Origin: a virus
IMG/VR virus record: IMGVR_UViG_3300043015_002666
Location: 64,001 to 86,012 of that record
DNA: 22,012 bases
Strand: one strand, 5' to 3'
Under the pieces are notes generated by a model, which saw nothing but the letters and a program-made list of their open reading frames with translations, ran no database searches and was not told the origin of the DNA. Position numbers and translations under genes: made by a program. Shown here piece by piece: positions 14,871 to 20,328 of the stretch (the stretch's first letter is position 1; every line of letters starts with the position of its first letter).

Positions 14871-15513
14871 TACTACGCGCCTCCAATGCCTTCTCTAGTG
14901 GATCGGTCGATAACATGCGCTCGTTCGTGGCTTGAATGATGCGACCAAAACGGGCCATTGGACTCTGATCGCGTTTATTCTGCTCTTCAGTCAGGGCGCT
15001 AAGAAAATCAGAAAAGCTCTGTGCGTCACCGAGAGAGGGATTAGTCGCGGTATAGACCGTTAGCAGCAATGCAACGCTTTCAGGCTTGAGAGAATGCCAG
15101 TCAATGCGATATTGCGTGCGTCCGTCGTTGCCTCTCACCTCATCAAACAAGGTTTCTGAGATTTCCATCATGCCACCAGCATTGGCCGGGAACGTGATTG
15201 ACTGGAACTGCTTTAGGTTGCGGTAGGTTTTCATTGCCTCAACCACAATCGGCACCCCGGCGGGAGTCTCCCCATCCAAGCGGACCGCGCGGCCATGTTT
15301 GGCAAAGTTCGGAATGGTTTCATCCACAATGACAATAAAGCCCTGCTTACGTAGGGACTCCAAGCGGCCATGTAGCGTTTTGTTGAGCTTCTTTGCGTTA
15401 TTAGGGAGAGATTTACACTCTACGACGTGCAATACCCCATCCTTAAAGCCAGAGAGCATTAAACGCGCTTGGCCCATGGATAGGGTTAATACTGCGATAC
15501 GCTTATCGGACAT
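14863..15513 (-). CDS. Hypothetical leader protein of the baseplate operon, 216 aa
   Basis: First gene of the long baseplate operon. ATG 15513 is chosen because AAAGGA lies 7 bases upstream. The frame stays open to a TTG at 15585, but that lies inside an inverted repeat and has no ribosome site. Residues 5-30 (RIAVLTLSMGQARLMLSGFKDG) are followed by a strand-helix-strand pattern (VLHVVECKSL... LRKQGFIVIVDETIPNFAKHG) that looks like an alpha/beta nucleotide- or nuclease-type fold. A helical C-terminus follows. It might be an assembly or packaging factor rather than a virion part. I do not recognise the family and claim no function. Confidence 0.75.
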   Translation of the reverse strand: MSDKRIAVLTLSMGQARLMLSGFKDGVLHVVECKSLPNNAKKLNKTLHGRLESLRKQGFIVIVDETIPNFAKHGRAVRLDGETPAGVPIVVEAMKTYRNLKQFQSITFPANAGGMMEISETLFDEVRGNDGRTQYRIDWHSLKPESVALLLTVYTATNPSLGDAQSFSDFLSALTEEQNKRDQSPMARFGRIIQATNERMLSTDPLEKALEARSNG

Positions 15514-15577
15514 AGGTGATCCTTTCATAAGCGCGTCAATTTTAGTGCGGGGGAGCGTGGTTAGTTTAGCATCAATC

Positions 15578-15613
15578 CCGTGCAAAACATCAAGAAATAG
15601 GTGTTTTGCACGG
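15578..15613. repeat. Perfect 12-bp inverted repeat in baseplate operon leader
   Basis: CCGTGCAAAACA and TGTTTTGCACGG are perfectly complementary across a 12-base spacer. The repeat begins two bases downstream of the promoter-like motif at 15616-15627. Neither side has a T run, so it is not a simple terminator. It could be an operator or the 5' stem of the operon mRNA, which would stabilise a long late transcript. Confidence 0.7.
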
Positions 15614-15615
15614 AG

Positions 15616-15627
15616 TTATTAGGAATT
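15616..15627 (-). promoter_or_regulatory. Candidate late promoter/regulator element for the baseplate operon
   Basis: The minus-strand sequence AATTCCTAATAA is identical to the capsid copy. It lies 102 bases upstream of the first ATG of the operon and immediately before the inverted repeat. Confidence 0.6.
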
Positions 15628-15633
15628 GGGGGA

Positions 15634-16320
15634 TTAATCAAAAAGACCGACAGGAACGGCGATACCGGCGAGCTCATACGCCTTTAACACTAAGGACTCT
15701 TGCGTGCCGTGAATGGCTTCCCATGCGCGCTTGCCTCCAATGGTACCGCGTGCATGCACCGGGATAAGGTCCGGGTATTGCTCGATCACTTCCTTGGGTG
15801 CGGGTGTGTCATGGTGCGGTGCACAAAGTGGTAAACCTCGACCGTGCGCCAATGCCTTCGTGCGGCCATCAATATGGTGATAGGAAATCACCGGGTTCTC
15901 TCTTCCCTGTAAGTGACAGGCAATGCAAGGAAGTTTGCATAACGCGTCCATGATGCGCTTTTCTTCAGCGGTTGGTGTGCGTCCCTTTAGGCCACGACTG
16001 GATTTAGCCGGTGCCTTACGTGCGGGTTTAAGGCTGGTGGTTGGCCTCTTAGGCTCGCTTGCTTTAGCCAGCGCCTTAGCACGGGCGCGCTCTTGCGCTT
16101 CTTGGTTCTTTTTGGCGATTTGTGCCTGATATTCTGGCGTTTTGGCCTTAGCGATGGCCTTATCTTGCTGCTTCTTGGTCGCCGCTAATTTCTTTTGGAA
16201 CTGTTTTTCTTTAAATTCAGGATCTTGCAATTTGGCCTTTTGGCGAGCAATCGCTCTATCTCTGGCCCTTTTTTGCGCCTCTGCGGCCTTTTTTCGCTTC
16301 GCTTCTATTGTCATTGCCAT
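15634..16320 (-). CDS. Ref-like RecA-dependent nuclease
   Basis: The protein is 228 aa. Residues 1-105 are Lys/Ala/Gln/Arg-rich and helical or disordered (KRKKAAEAQKRARDRAIARQ). Residues about 110-228 match phage P1 Ref, an HNH-like zinc nuclease that cuts DNA where RecA has formed a displacement loop. Visible are GLKGRTPTAEEKRIMDAL, C132-x-x-C135, the 'YHHIDGRTKALAH' catalytic segment (H148, H149), 'LPLCAPHH' (C166, H169, H170) and a closing 'RGTIGGKRAWEAIHGTQESL'. P1 Ref has the same layout with a basic N-terminal arm. It would act on phage or host DNA during recombination or host DNA breakdown. It is separated from the PadR-like gene upstream by a terminator; AAGGTG precedes the ATG. Confidence 0.85.
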   Translation of the reverse strand: MAMTIEAKRKKAAEAQKRARDRAIARQKAKLQDPEFKEKQFQKKLAATKKQQDKAIAKAKTPEYQAQIAKKNQEAQERARAKALAKASEPKRPTTSLKPARKAPAKSSRGLKGRTPTAEEKRIMDALCKLPCIACHLQGRENPVISYHHIDGRTKALAHGRGLPLCAPHHDTPAPKEVIEQYPDLIPVHARGTIGGKRAWEAIHGTQESLVLKAYELAGIAVPVGLFD

Positions 16321-16416
16321 GAAAACACCTTACTATTTCGCCTATCAATGCAGTCGCTTTGCTCGCGCTCATTGGTGTGTAGTTGGTCGGTTCTTTGCTT
16401 GGGACCGTCCGTAAAG

Positions 16417-16447
16417 AAAGCCGTGGTTTATGCCACGGCTTTTTTTA
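16417..16447. terminator. Bidirectional rho-independent terminator
   Basis: A perfect AAAGCCGTGG / CCACGGCTTT stem with a 6-base loop. The plus side is followed by a T tract of about seven. The minus side reads TTTCTTT, weaker but usable. It lies between the PadR-like gene and the Ref-like gene and separates their minus-strand transcription. The rest of the 137-base gap (16321-16416) shows no other clear feature. Confidence 0.75.
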
Positions 16448-16457
16448 TGCTGGTGGG

Positions 16458-16994
16458 TTACTTCATGGCTCCACTGGTCAAGGTTAGCGCCTCTTTGGCA
16501 AACTCCCTTTCAGCCTCCCAAATGGCAAGCTTGCGCTGTAGTAGCAGCTTCTCGTAGCACGTCCCGTACTTAGTGTGCGAGTCAGACAGCGCCTCTTTGG
16601 CGCGCTGGATGTTCTGATCTAACACCTCTATCAAACGCTCGAAGTAGACCCAATTGCCAACCACCATCTTAGATACCGACTCACTGCGGACCACCAGCGG
16701 CTCGACCGTCACTGGCACTTCACTTTTGATTTGGCCGTACACCTTCAGACCTTTATCGGTCATGTAGTAGTCTTTGCGATCAGGCTTACCCACTTGAGGG
16801 ACGGACTTAGGCACAACAAGGCCCATTTCGGCCATGATGTTCAATTCTCTGTAGACTTGCTGGTGACTTGCTTGCCATGCCGGGTAAAGTGTTTTAGATA
16901 AATCGTATCCGGTGTGGCCTGTGTCGTCGCTCGCCAGAGTGGCAAGGATGATCTCTTTCAATGGTGATAGGGTTTTATTGTCTTGTTTAGGCAT
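16458..16994 (-). CDS. PadR-like transcriptional regulator
   Basis: The protein is 178 aa. Residues about 10-90 form a winged helix of PadR type: 'LKEIILATLASDDTGHTGYDLSKTL', 'ASHQQVYRELNIMAEMGLVVPKSV' as recognition region and 'GKPDRKDYYMTDKGLKVYGQI' as wing. Residues about 112-172 are a long helix (FERLIEVLDQNIQRAKEAL... LLLQRKLAIWEAEREFAKEAL), which matches the dimerising C-terminal helix of the PadR subfamily. PadR proteins usually repress a nearby gene and respond to a ligand. Its targets here could include its own unit or the late promoter element. The ribosome site is weak (AGCGAG). It lies 35 bases after the split-gene C-terminal part. Confidence 0.75.
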   Translation of the reverse strand: MPKQDNKTLSPLKEIILATLASDDTGHTGYDLSKTLYPAWQASHQQVYRELNIMAEMGLVVPKSVPQVGKPDRKDYYMTDKGLKVYGQIKSEVPVTVEPLVVRSESVSKMVVGNWVYFERLIEVLDQNIQRAKEALSDSHTKYGTCYEKLLLQRKLAIWEAEREFAKEALTLTSGAMK

Positions 16995-17029
16995 AGTGTT
17001 TGCTCGCTATGTGTGTAGTGTAAGTGTAA

Positions 17030-17491
17030 TCAATACTGGCGGTGCACATCACCGGTGACAGCATCAACGAATCCATGGCAGACAAACTCAATCTCGCTTG
17101 AGTAGTGAGCCATCTTGCCCTTAAGGGACTTCTTGTGTCTGGCGTGCCAGTGCTCATAACCGGCGCTAAAGGCCCACTGGTTATTGCTGTAGTCGGCATA
17201 ATGCAGATCGGAGCCGTTACGCGCCTCTCTCACCCCGGCCTCCCAACTTGCTAGAAAGTCGTCACGTTGAATGAGCTTTAACGCCTGACGTTCGTCGTCA
17301 AACACGCCCACCAGCTCAATCAGCCCAACGGACTGCATCTTATCGATCACGGTTCGGTCAAAGTAACCGACGTAAATCTCATCGTTGGGGATAAGCTCGA
17401 CTTGAGGCGGTGTTTCGTACTCCGTGCCGTCCATAGGCAGAGCTTCCATTAGCTCGACTATCAAACTCAGCTGTTTTTTTGGTATTGGCAT
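17030..17491 (-). CDS. Hypothetical protein, 153 aa; probably the C-terminal part of a split gene
   Basis: This is coding-like sequence through its whole length (LSLIVELMEALPMDGTEYETPP, then DEIYVGYFDRTVIDKMQSVGLIELVG, then 'DLHYADYSNNQWAFSAGYEHWHARHK'). ATG 17491 has no convincing ribosome site (AAGCAAG only). The start lies inside the previous frame, 113 bases before that frame ends. An A7 run (17474-17480) lies 11 bases after the ATG, exactly where the upstream frame stops looking coding. A one-base shift there fuses the two frames into about 240 aa. The family is unknown. Confidence 0.65.
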   Translation of the reverse strand: MPIPKKQLSLIVELMEALPMDGTEYETPPQVELIPNDEIYVGYFDRTVIDKMQSVGLIELVGVFDDERQALKLIQRDDFLASWEAGVREARNGSDLHYADYSNNQWAFSAGYEHWHARHKKSLKGKMAHYSSEIEFVCHGFVDAVTGDVHRQY

Positions 17492-17753
17492 CTTGCTTTG
17501 CTTTACTTAGTCCATTGATTAGTTGTTTGGTGAAATCAGAGCAAAACGACAACTTACTCATAAGTTGCTTGGCGTTATCGTCCGTTATCGCCTCAAACGC
17601 TGATTTCGCGTCCTCTTCCTTGCTGTAACGCTCCTGCACCGACACGCGGCTTACATGTGCGTTAAGCATCACAGAAAACGTAAGTGTTGAGCCATGGCGG
17701 ACCACTTCAAGATACTGACCTTTATCGTTCAACTTGAATGATCGCACGCTCAC
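17379..17753 (-). CDS. Hypothetical protein, 124 aa; probably the N-terminal part of a split gene
   Basis: It begins at GTG 17753 with a weak ribosome site. Residues 1-93 look real (SVRSFKLNDKGQYLEVVRHG, then VSVQERYSKEEDAKSAFEAITDDNAKQLMSKLSF). After K92-K93, encoded in the A7 run, the remaining 31 residues (TAEFDSRANGSSAYGRHGV...) are Ser/Arg/Gly-rich junk in style and are read over the good frame of the next gene. If the two are one gene, the natural protein is about 240 aa. A candidate sigma70 promoter and a copy of the recurring motif lie directly upstream. Confidence 0.6.
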   Translation of the reverse strand: MSVRSFKLNDKGQYLEVVRHGSTLTFSVMLNAHVSRVSVQERYSKEEDAKSAFEAITDDNAKQLMSKLSFCSDFTKQLINGLSKAKQDANTKKTAEFDSRANGSSAYGRHGVRNTASSRAYPQR

Positions 17754-17769
17754 TAAAACATCTCACTTT

Positions 17770-17781
17770 CTGTTAGGAATT
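17770..17781 (-). promoter_or_regulatory. Candidate late promoter/regulator element upstream of split gene
   Basis: The minus-strand sequence AATTCCTAACAG shows two differences from the perfect form. It starts at about the expected transcription start of the sigma70-like pair at 17789-17817, a position where an operator would block initiation. Confidence 0.5.
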
Positions 17782-17788
17782 ACGGCGA

Positions 17789-17817
17789 AGAATAGCAGCG
17801 GATTATTAATAGTTCAA
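17789..17817 (-). promoter_or_regulatory. Possible sigma70-type promoter toward the split gene
   Basis: On the minus strand, TTGAAC and TATTCT are separated by 17 bases, each matching four of six consensus positions. Spacing is optimal. It points to the 17753 gene and lies back to back with the plus-strand promoter. Confidence 0.4.
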
Positions 17818-17835
17818 TGATTTATTTAAATCTTG

Positions 17836-17853
17836 CTATAACTGACCTTATAG
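17836..17853. promoter_or_regulatory. Dyad in divergent promoter region (possible operator)
   Basis: CTATAA-N6-TTATAG is a perfect 6-bp inverted repeat ending one base before the plus-strand -35 box. Its size and symmetry suit a small dimeric repressor. The Cro-like protein encoded about 250 bases downstream is the natural candidate (inference). Confidence 0.4.
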
Positions 17854-17882
17854 TTGAAACCATACACTTATTGAATTACATT
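17854..17882 (+). promoter_or_regulatory. Sigma70-type promoter of the plus-strand cassette
   Basis: TTGAAA (five of six) and TACATT (four of six) are separated by exactly 17 bases. The predicted start lies about 50 bases before the first gene of the cassette (17939). Confidence 0.55.
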
Positions 17883-17903
17883 ATTGCGCGGTTATTCATA
17901 TTG

Positions 17904-17915
17904 TTATTAGTAATT
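17904..17915 (-). promoter_or_regulatory. Copy of the recurring motif in the divergent region
   Basis: The minus-strand sequence AATTACTAATAA lies in the early leader of the plus-strand cassette and points away from it. No minus gene starts within 150 bases. It could switch off the cassette by antisense transcription, or be a regulator binding site. Confidence 0.4.
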
Positions 17916-17938
17916 AACTTTAGAAAGGATTAGGAAAA

Positions 17939-18100
17939 ATGGATGATATTGTGGTTTATATATGGCACTGCGACAAAGAGCTCGCTTCAATGACTTCCCC
18001 GGATGAAACGCAGGTTTGCCTCACTAAGCAGGAGGCTACATTAGCGATTGCTGAAGCGAAGGGCAACGGCTATCACGCATCACGTAACTTTGAAGGATAA
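17939..18100 (+). CDS. Hypothetical 53-aa protein, first gene of plus cassette
   Basis: A small frame starting MDDIVVYIWHCDKELASM and ending GYHASRNFEG. It is preceded by AAAGGATTAGGAAA, a strong ribosome site. The protein is acidic with two Cys and a predicted strand-helix pattern (IVVYIW; KQEATLAIAEAKGNG). The family is not recognised. It is followed after two bases by the Cro-like gene, whose ribosome site AAGGA lies over its last codons, so the two are translated together. Confidence 0.7.
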   Translation: MDDIVVYIWHCDKELASMTSPDETQVCLTKQEATLAIAEAKGNGYHASRNFEG

Positions 18101-18102
18101 CA

Positions 18103-18300
18103 ATGGAAGCCTATGCACTGAAAGAATTCGCTCAAAAGCACTTTGGCACCATTGCCAAACTGGCTGAACACTTAGACCGACCGGCCAACTCTCTAAGCCG
18201 ACTTAACAGCAAGGGTGCGGTTGTCGTGGTGGACGGAGACAAGTTCACTATCTACAAGAACGGTCACACTTACCCACTCAGCGAAAAGGTGGAACTATGA
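18103..18300 (+). CDS. Cro-like small DNA-binding protein (probable repressor)
   Basis: This 65-aa protein matches the plan of lambda Cro. Helix 1 is 'YALKEFAQKHFG', a helix-turn-helix follows at about residues 15-34 (TIAKLAEHLDRPANSLSRLNSKG), and then a beta hairpin for dimerisation (AVVVVDGDKFTIYKNG) and a short tail. In Cro the equivalent segments are '[21 protein letters not shown]' and the 'RKIFLTINADGS' strand. It would bind an operator as a dimer; the dyad at 17836-17853 is a candidate. It is second in the plus cassette and overlaps the next gene by four bases. The call is by architecture, with low sequence identity. Confidence 0.6.
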   Translation: MEAYALKEFAQKHFGTIAKLAEHLDRPANSLSRLNSKGAVVVVDGDKFTIYKNGHTYPLSEKVEL

Positions 18301-18809
18301 ACCAACTAGAACAACTACGCCGCCGTATGGAAATGATGAACTTCCACCAGCGCAGTATCGAGGCTTGCGGCATCAGCATCATGAACGTGGGCGAATCGGG
18401 ATTCTCTTATTCAATTGGCGCGTCACGCTCTGGACTGCCAGACATGATCCTAACCAATGTCGGCGCAGCGGCTTCTCAGCACATACTCAACACGGTCTTT
18501 CGCTACTGGAAGCAACACGGCTTCAAAGATGGTCGCATTACGGGCCTGTTTGAAGCGTCGGACAGTTCAGGCCGGGATATGGCTATCTACGTGAAGCTTA
18601 TCGACTACAACGAGCACTTGATTGATAACTACGTTACTCAGGCTTGGAACTTCTACCAGCTCAACCCGGAATACGTGCACCCTAAACACGGTATTCGCTA
18701 TGCGCAGATCTTCTGCCCGGACGAAAACGGACGCACCCAATTCGAACCCGGCTTTAACATGAAATATCATCAAATGCTGGTGGAAGAGCCAATAAACAGC
18801 AAACACTAA
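18297..18809 (+). CDS. DUF4262 family protein
   Basis: The 170-aa protein shows the DUF4262 landmarks. The N-terminal 'CGISIMNVGESGFSYSIGASRSGLPDMIL' corresponds to the family's G-x-V ... F-x-Y-T-x-G-L ... P-E segment. The C-terminal 'YAQIFCPDENGRTQFEPGF' corresponds to the Q-x-x-x-P-D-x-x-G-x-x-P-x-x-x-G region. The family is found in bacteria and phages and has no established biochemical role. It is translationally coupled to the Cro-like gene (ATGA) with a strong AAGGTGG site. Neighbour genes of similar small size suggest an early host-interaction or counter-defence cassette, which is inference. Confidence 0.75.
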   Translation: MNQLEQLRRRMEMMNFHQRSIEACGISIMNVGESGFSYSIGASRSGLPDMILTNVGAAASQHILNTVFRYWKQHGFKDGRITGLFEASDSSGRDMAIYVKLIDYNEHLIDNYVTQAWNFYQLNPEYVHPKHGIRYAQIFCPDENGRTQFEPGFNMKYHQMLVEEPINSKH

Positions 18810-18827
18810 CCAACAGGACTACACACC

Positions 18828-19079
18828 ATGGGACAGCTTAAATTTTCAATGAACGGCTTTCGTTCTAGTCTCACCTCGGACATGAAGGAGCTAAGAGAGG
18901 AAATCGAAGAGTCACTGAAGTACTTAGATGAAGAGCTCAAAGAATCCCTAATAGATCGCTTTGATACCGTCGCATGCAGCGTTAACAGCCTGAACCACGT
19001 TTGGATTGAAGGAAATGATGACTTTTCTAACATGGCCGACGCACCAGAAATCCCGCTACTAGGCGACTACGACGAATAA
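18828..19079 (+). CDS. Hypothetical 83-aa acidic helical protein
   Basis: After a short start (MGQLKFSMNGFRSSL), residues about 17-45 form a strongly charged helix with heptad-like spacing (DMKELREEIEESLKYLDEELKESL), a probable coiled coil. The C-terminus is acidic (APEIPLLGDYDE). AGGA lies 9 bases before the ATG. The 13 bases ACTACACACCATG at its start are repeated at the next gene. No family is recognised. Its small size and acidity would suit a protein inhibitor or DNA mimic, but nothing shows this. Confidence 0.7.
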   Translation: MGQLKFSMNGFRSSLTSDMKELREEIEESLKYLDEELKESLIDRFDTVACSVNSLNHVWIEGNDDFSNMADAPEIPLLGDYDE

Positions 19080-19094
19080 ACGGAACTACACACC

Positions 19095-19418
19095 ATGACA
19101 CAAGCAAGCAAACTCCCCCACGTCAAAAAGCCGTGCCGGGACTGTCCATTTAGAAAAGATTCTCTCAAAGGTTGGTTAGGCCGGGAACGGATGACGGAAA
19201 TACTCGATACCGACTCATTCGCTTGCCACAAGACCACCAACGGCAACATGAACAAACGTCGCCAATGTGCCGGGCATATGCTGATTAACGGCCATGCTAA
19301 TCAGTTTGTACGGCTCGCTACGGCACTTAACCTCGAACTGGACCTATCGGGCCGTGAACTTATCTTTAACACCAAACAGGAATGCATCGAGCACCATGAC
19401 CACGACAACAAAGCGTAA
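19095..19418 (+). CDS. DUF6283-like cysteine-rich protein
   Basis: This 107-aa protein carries a compact set of Cys/His ligands: C14-x-x-C17 in KPCRDCPFR, C44-H45 in FACHK, C58 and H61 in QCAGHM, and C97 with H100-H101 at the end. The order 'CxxCPFR ... GWLG ... CHKT ... QCAGHM ... CIEHH' recurs in actinobacterial and phage proteins grouped as DUF6283 (from memory). A zinc or iron-sulfur site is likely. The function is unknown. It overlaps the following HTH gene by 23 bases. Confidence 0.7.
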   Translation: MTQASKLPHVKKPCRDCPFRKDSLKGWLGRERMTEILDTDSFACHKTTNGNMNKRRQCAGHMLINGHANQFVRLATALNLELDLSGRELIFNTKQECIEHHDHDNKA

Positions 19419-19578
19419 GCACAAACTGGACGCCCACCGGGACCGTATTTTAAAGGGCATGCAGCAAGGCAAGAAACAGATCGATATCTTAAGAGAAATC
19501 ACCTTTCTGACTGGCGAGGCCATCACACGACAAACCCTGCGTAACTGGCTTAAGGTAAATATGAAAGGTGAAGCATGA
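19396..19578 (+). CDS. Small helix-turn-helix protein, 60 aa
   Basis: The frame is open further upstream, but the only plausible start is ATG 19396, since the upstream part is read over the previous gene in another frame. The protein begins with a basic arm (MTTTTKRKHKLDAHRDR). A helix-turn-helix pattern at about residues 18-57 follows (ILKGMQQGKKQIDILREI... ITRQTLRNWLKVN), as in small transposase-type or accessory DNA-binding proteins. It overlaps both neighbours; its stop overlaps the next ATG as ATGA. Probably DNA-binding, with unknown target. Confidence 0.6.
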   Translation: MTTTTKRKHKLDAHRDRILKGMQQGKKQIDILREITFLTGEAITRQTLRNWLKVNMKGEA

Positions 19579-19763
19579 TAGACATTATTGCCATTGTTAC
19601 ACTCTTAGTGGGCATCATTATCGCCTTTTACCGCAACTGGAAAGCAGAGCAAAGGCTTGCTGAAAACTTTGCTCGCTCAGTCAGAATCCATTTACTTCAG
19701 GCTGAAGGTTTATTGTCTGACTCTCAACTGTACGTACTGACCGGTAAGAGCTCCAACAAATGA
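19575..19763 (+). CDS. Single-pass membrane peptide, 62 aa
   Basis: An N-terminal hydrophobic helix (residues 2-19, IDIIAIVTLLVGIIIAFY) is followed by a basic stop-transfer (RNWKAEQR) and an amphipathic helix of about 35 residues. The expected topology is N-out or N-in with a cytoplasmic C-terminus. It is coupled to its neighbours by four-base overlaps on both sides. The family is unknown. Inner-membrane location is inferred from the helix. Confidence 0.65.
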   Translation: MIDIIAIVTLLVGIIIAFYRNWKAEQRLAENFARSVRIHLLQAEGLLSDSQLYVLTGKSSNK

Positions 19764-19894
19764 CCCTTACTGAATACATCAATAAACAGAACGATTATTG
19801 CCCTCACTGCGGTAGCGAATGGGAGCAATGCGATTGTCTAGATGCTAAATACATCAACCGAGAATCAGCAAAGAACGCCGACACTAGCGAGTAA
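19760..19894 (+). CDS. Mini zinc-ribbon protein, 44 aa
   Basis: A short frame overlapping the previous stop as ATGA. It encodes CPHCG at residues 14-18 and C24-D-C26 a little later (CPHCGSEWEQCDC), the four-Cys pattern of a zinc knuckle, followed by a charged tail (NRESAKNADTSE). It ends 18 bases before the cassette terminator stem, so it is the last gene of the unit. Function unknown. Confidence 0.65.
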   Translation: MTLTEYINKQNDYCPHCGSEWEQCDCLDAKYINRESAKNADTSE

Positions 19895-19903
19895 ACCACC
19901 AGC

Positions 19904-19937
19904 AATAAAAAAGCCCGGTAACGCCGGGCCTTTTCTT
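19904..19937. terminator. Bidirectional terminator between convergent units
   Basis: A GCCCGG / CCGGGC stem with a 5-base loop is flanked by AATAAAAAA on the left and CCTTTTCTT on the right. It can stop both the plus cassette and the minus-strand unit that ends at 19940. Confidence 0.85.
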
Positions 19938-19939
19938 AT

Positions 19940-20140
19940 CTAATCCTCAAACTTAGCACTTGGTACCGTAGTATCTACCGGTTCACCACAACCCCGACAG
20001 CGAAACACCATCATATAAGGCGAACTGTCCTCATAGTGCGGCCTCTTTCGGTCCCGGCGTGCGCTCCGTTCTATTGGCGCATTAATCTCTACTAGCGTAG
20101 GTTCGCCACACTCGCACTTATCCTCGATAATCTGACTCAT
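19940..20140 (-). CDS. Cys-rich (zinc-ribbon-like) protein, 66 aa
   Basis: CECG near the N-terminus and CRGCG near the middle form two CxxC-type pairs about 40 residues apart, a zinc-ribbon arrangement with a long insert (ERSARRDRKRPHYEDSS). The start is ATG 20140, which overlaps the previous stop as TGATG; a GTG one codon upstream is the alternative. Family unknown. Last gene of the minus-strand unit. Confidence 0.65.
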   Translation of the reverse strand: MSQIIEDKCECGEPTLVEINAPIERSARRDRKRPHYEDSSPYMMVFRCRGCGEPVDTTVPSAKFED

Positions 20141-20328
20141 CACTCTATCTTCTCTACAAAACAGGCATGGTGAAGCGTTGACACTTCCGACTTATAACTC
20201 ACCAGCTCAGAACGTCGGCCAATTGGCTTTACCGGGTACCGGGTACCACCCTTTTTCTTCAATAGGTACCGCTGGCCGGTTCTTACCAGCCTAAAGCGGT
20301 CCCCTTCCTCTAAATCAGCGAGTTTCAA
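20140..20328 (-). CDS. Hypothetical 62-aa basic protein
   Basis: Starts with TTG 20328, supported by GGAG a few bases before it. The sequence MKLADLEEGDRFRLVRTGQRY begins with the 'L..GDRFRL' turn common in small SH3-like barrel proteins. A basic middle (LLKKKGGTRYPVKPIGRR) follows. It overlaps the upstream gene by 14 bases and the next by one. Function unknown. Confidence 0.6.
   Translation of the reverse strand: MKLADLEEGDRFRLVRTGQRYLLKKKGGTRYPVKPIGRRSELVSYKSEVSTLHHACFVEKIE

Noticed and set aside
15514-15585. N-terminal extension of the baseplate operon leader gene to a TTG at 15585
   Set aside because: The TTG lies inside the perfect inverted repeat and has no ribosome site; ATG 15513 has AAAGGA at good spacing.
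16987-17199. 70-codon minus-strand frame between the split gene and the PadR-like gene
   Set aside because: It overlaps the coding-like 153-aa frame, is Thr/Ser-rich junk in style and has no ribosome site.
20220-20275. Clustered GGTACC sequences in the 62-aa gene
   Set aside because: Explained by repeated Gly-Thr/Tyr-type codons in a short coding stretch; no larger repeat or symmetry.
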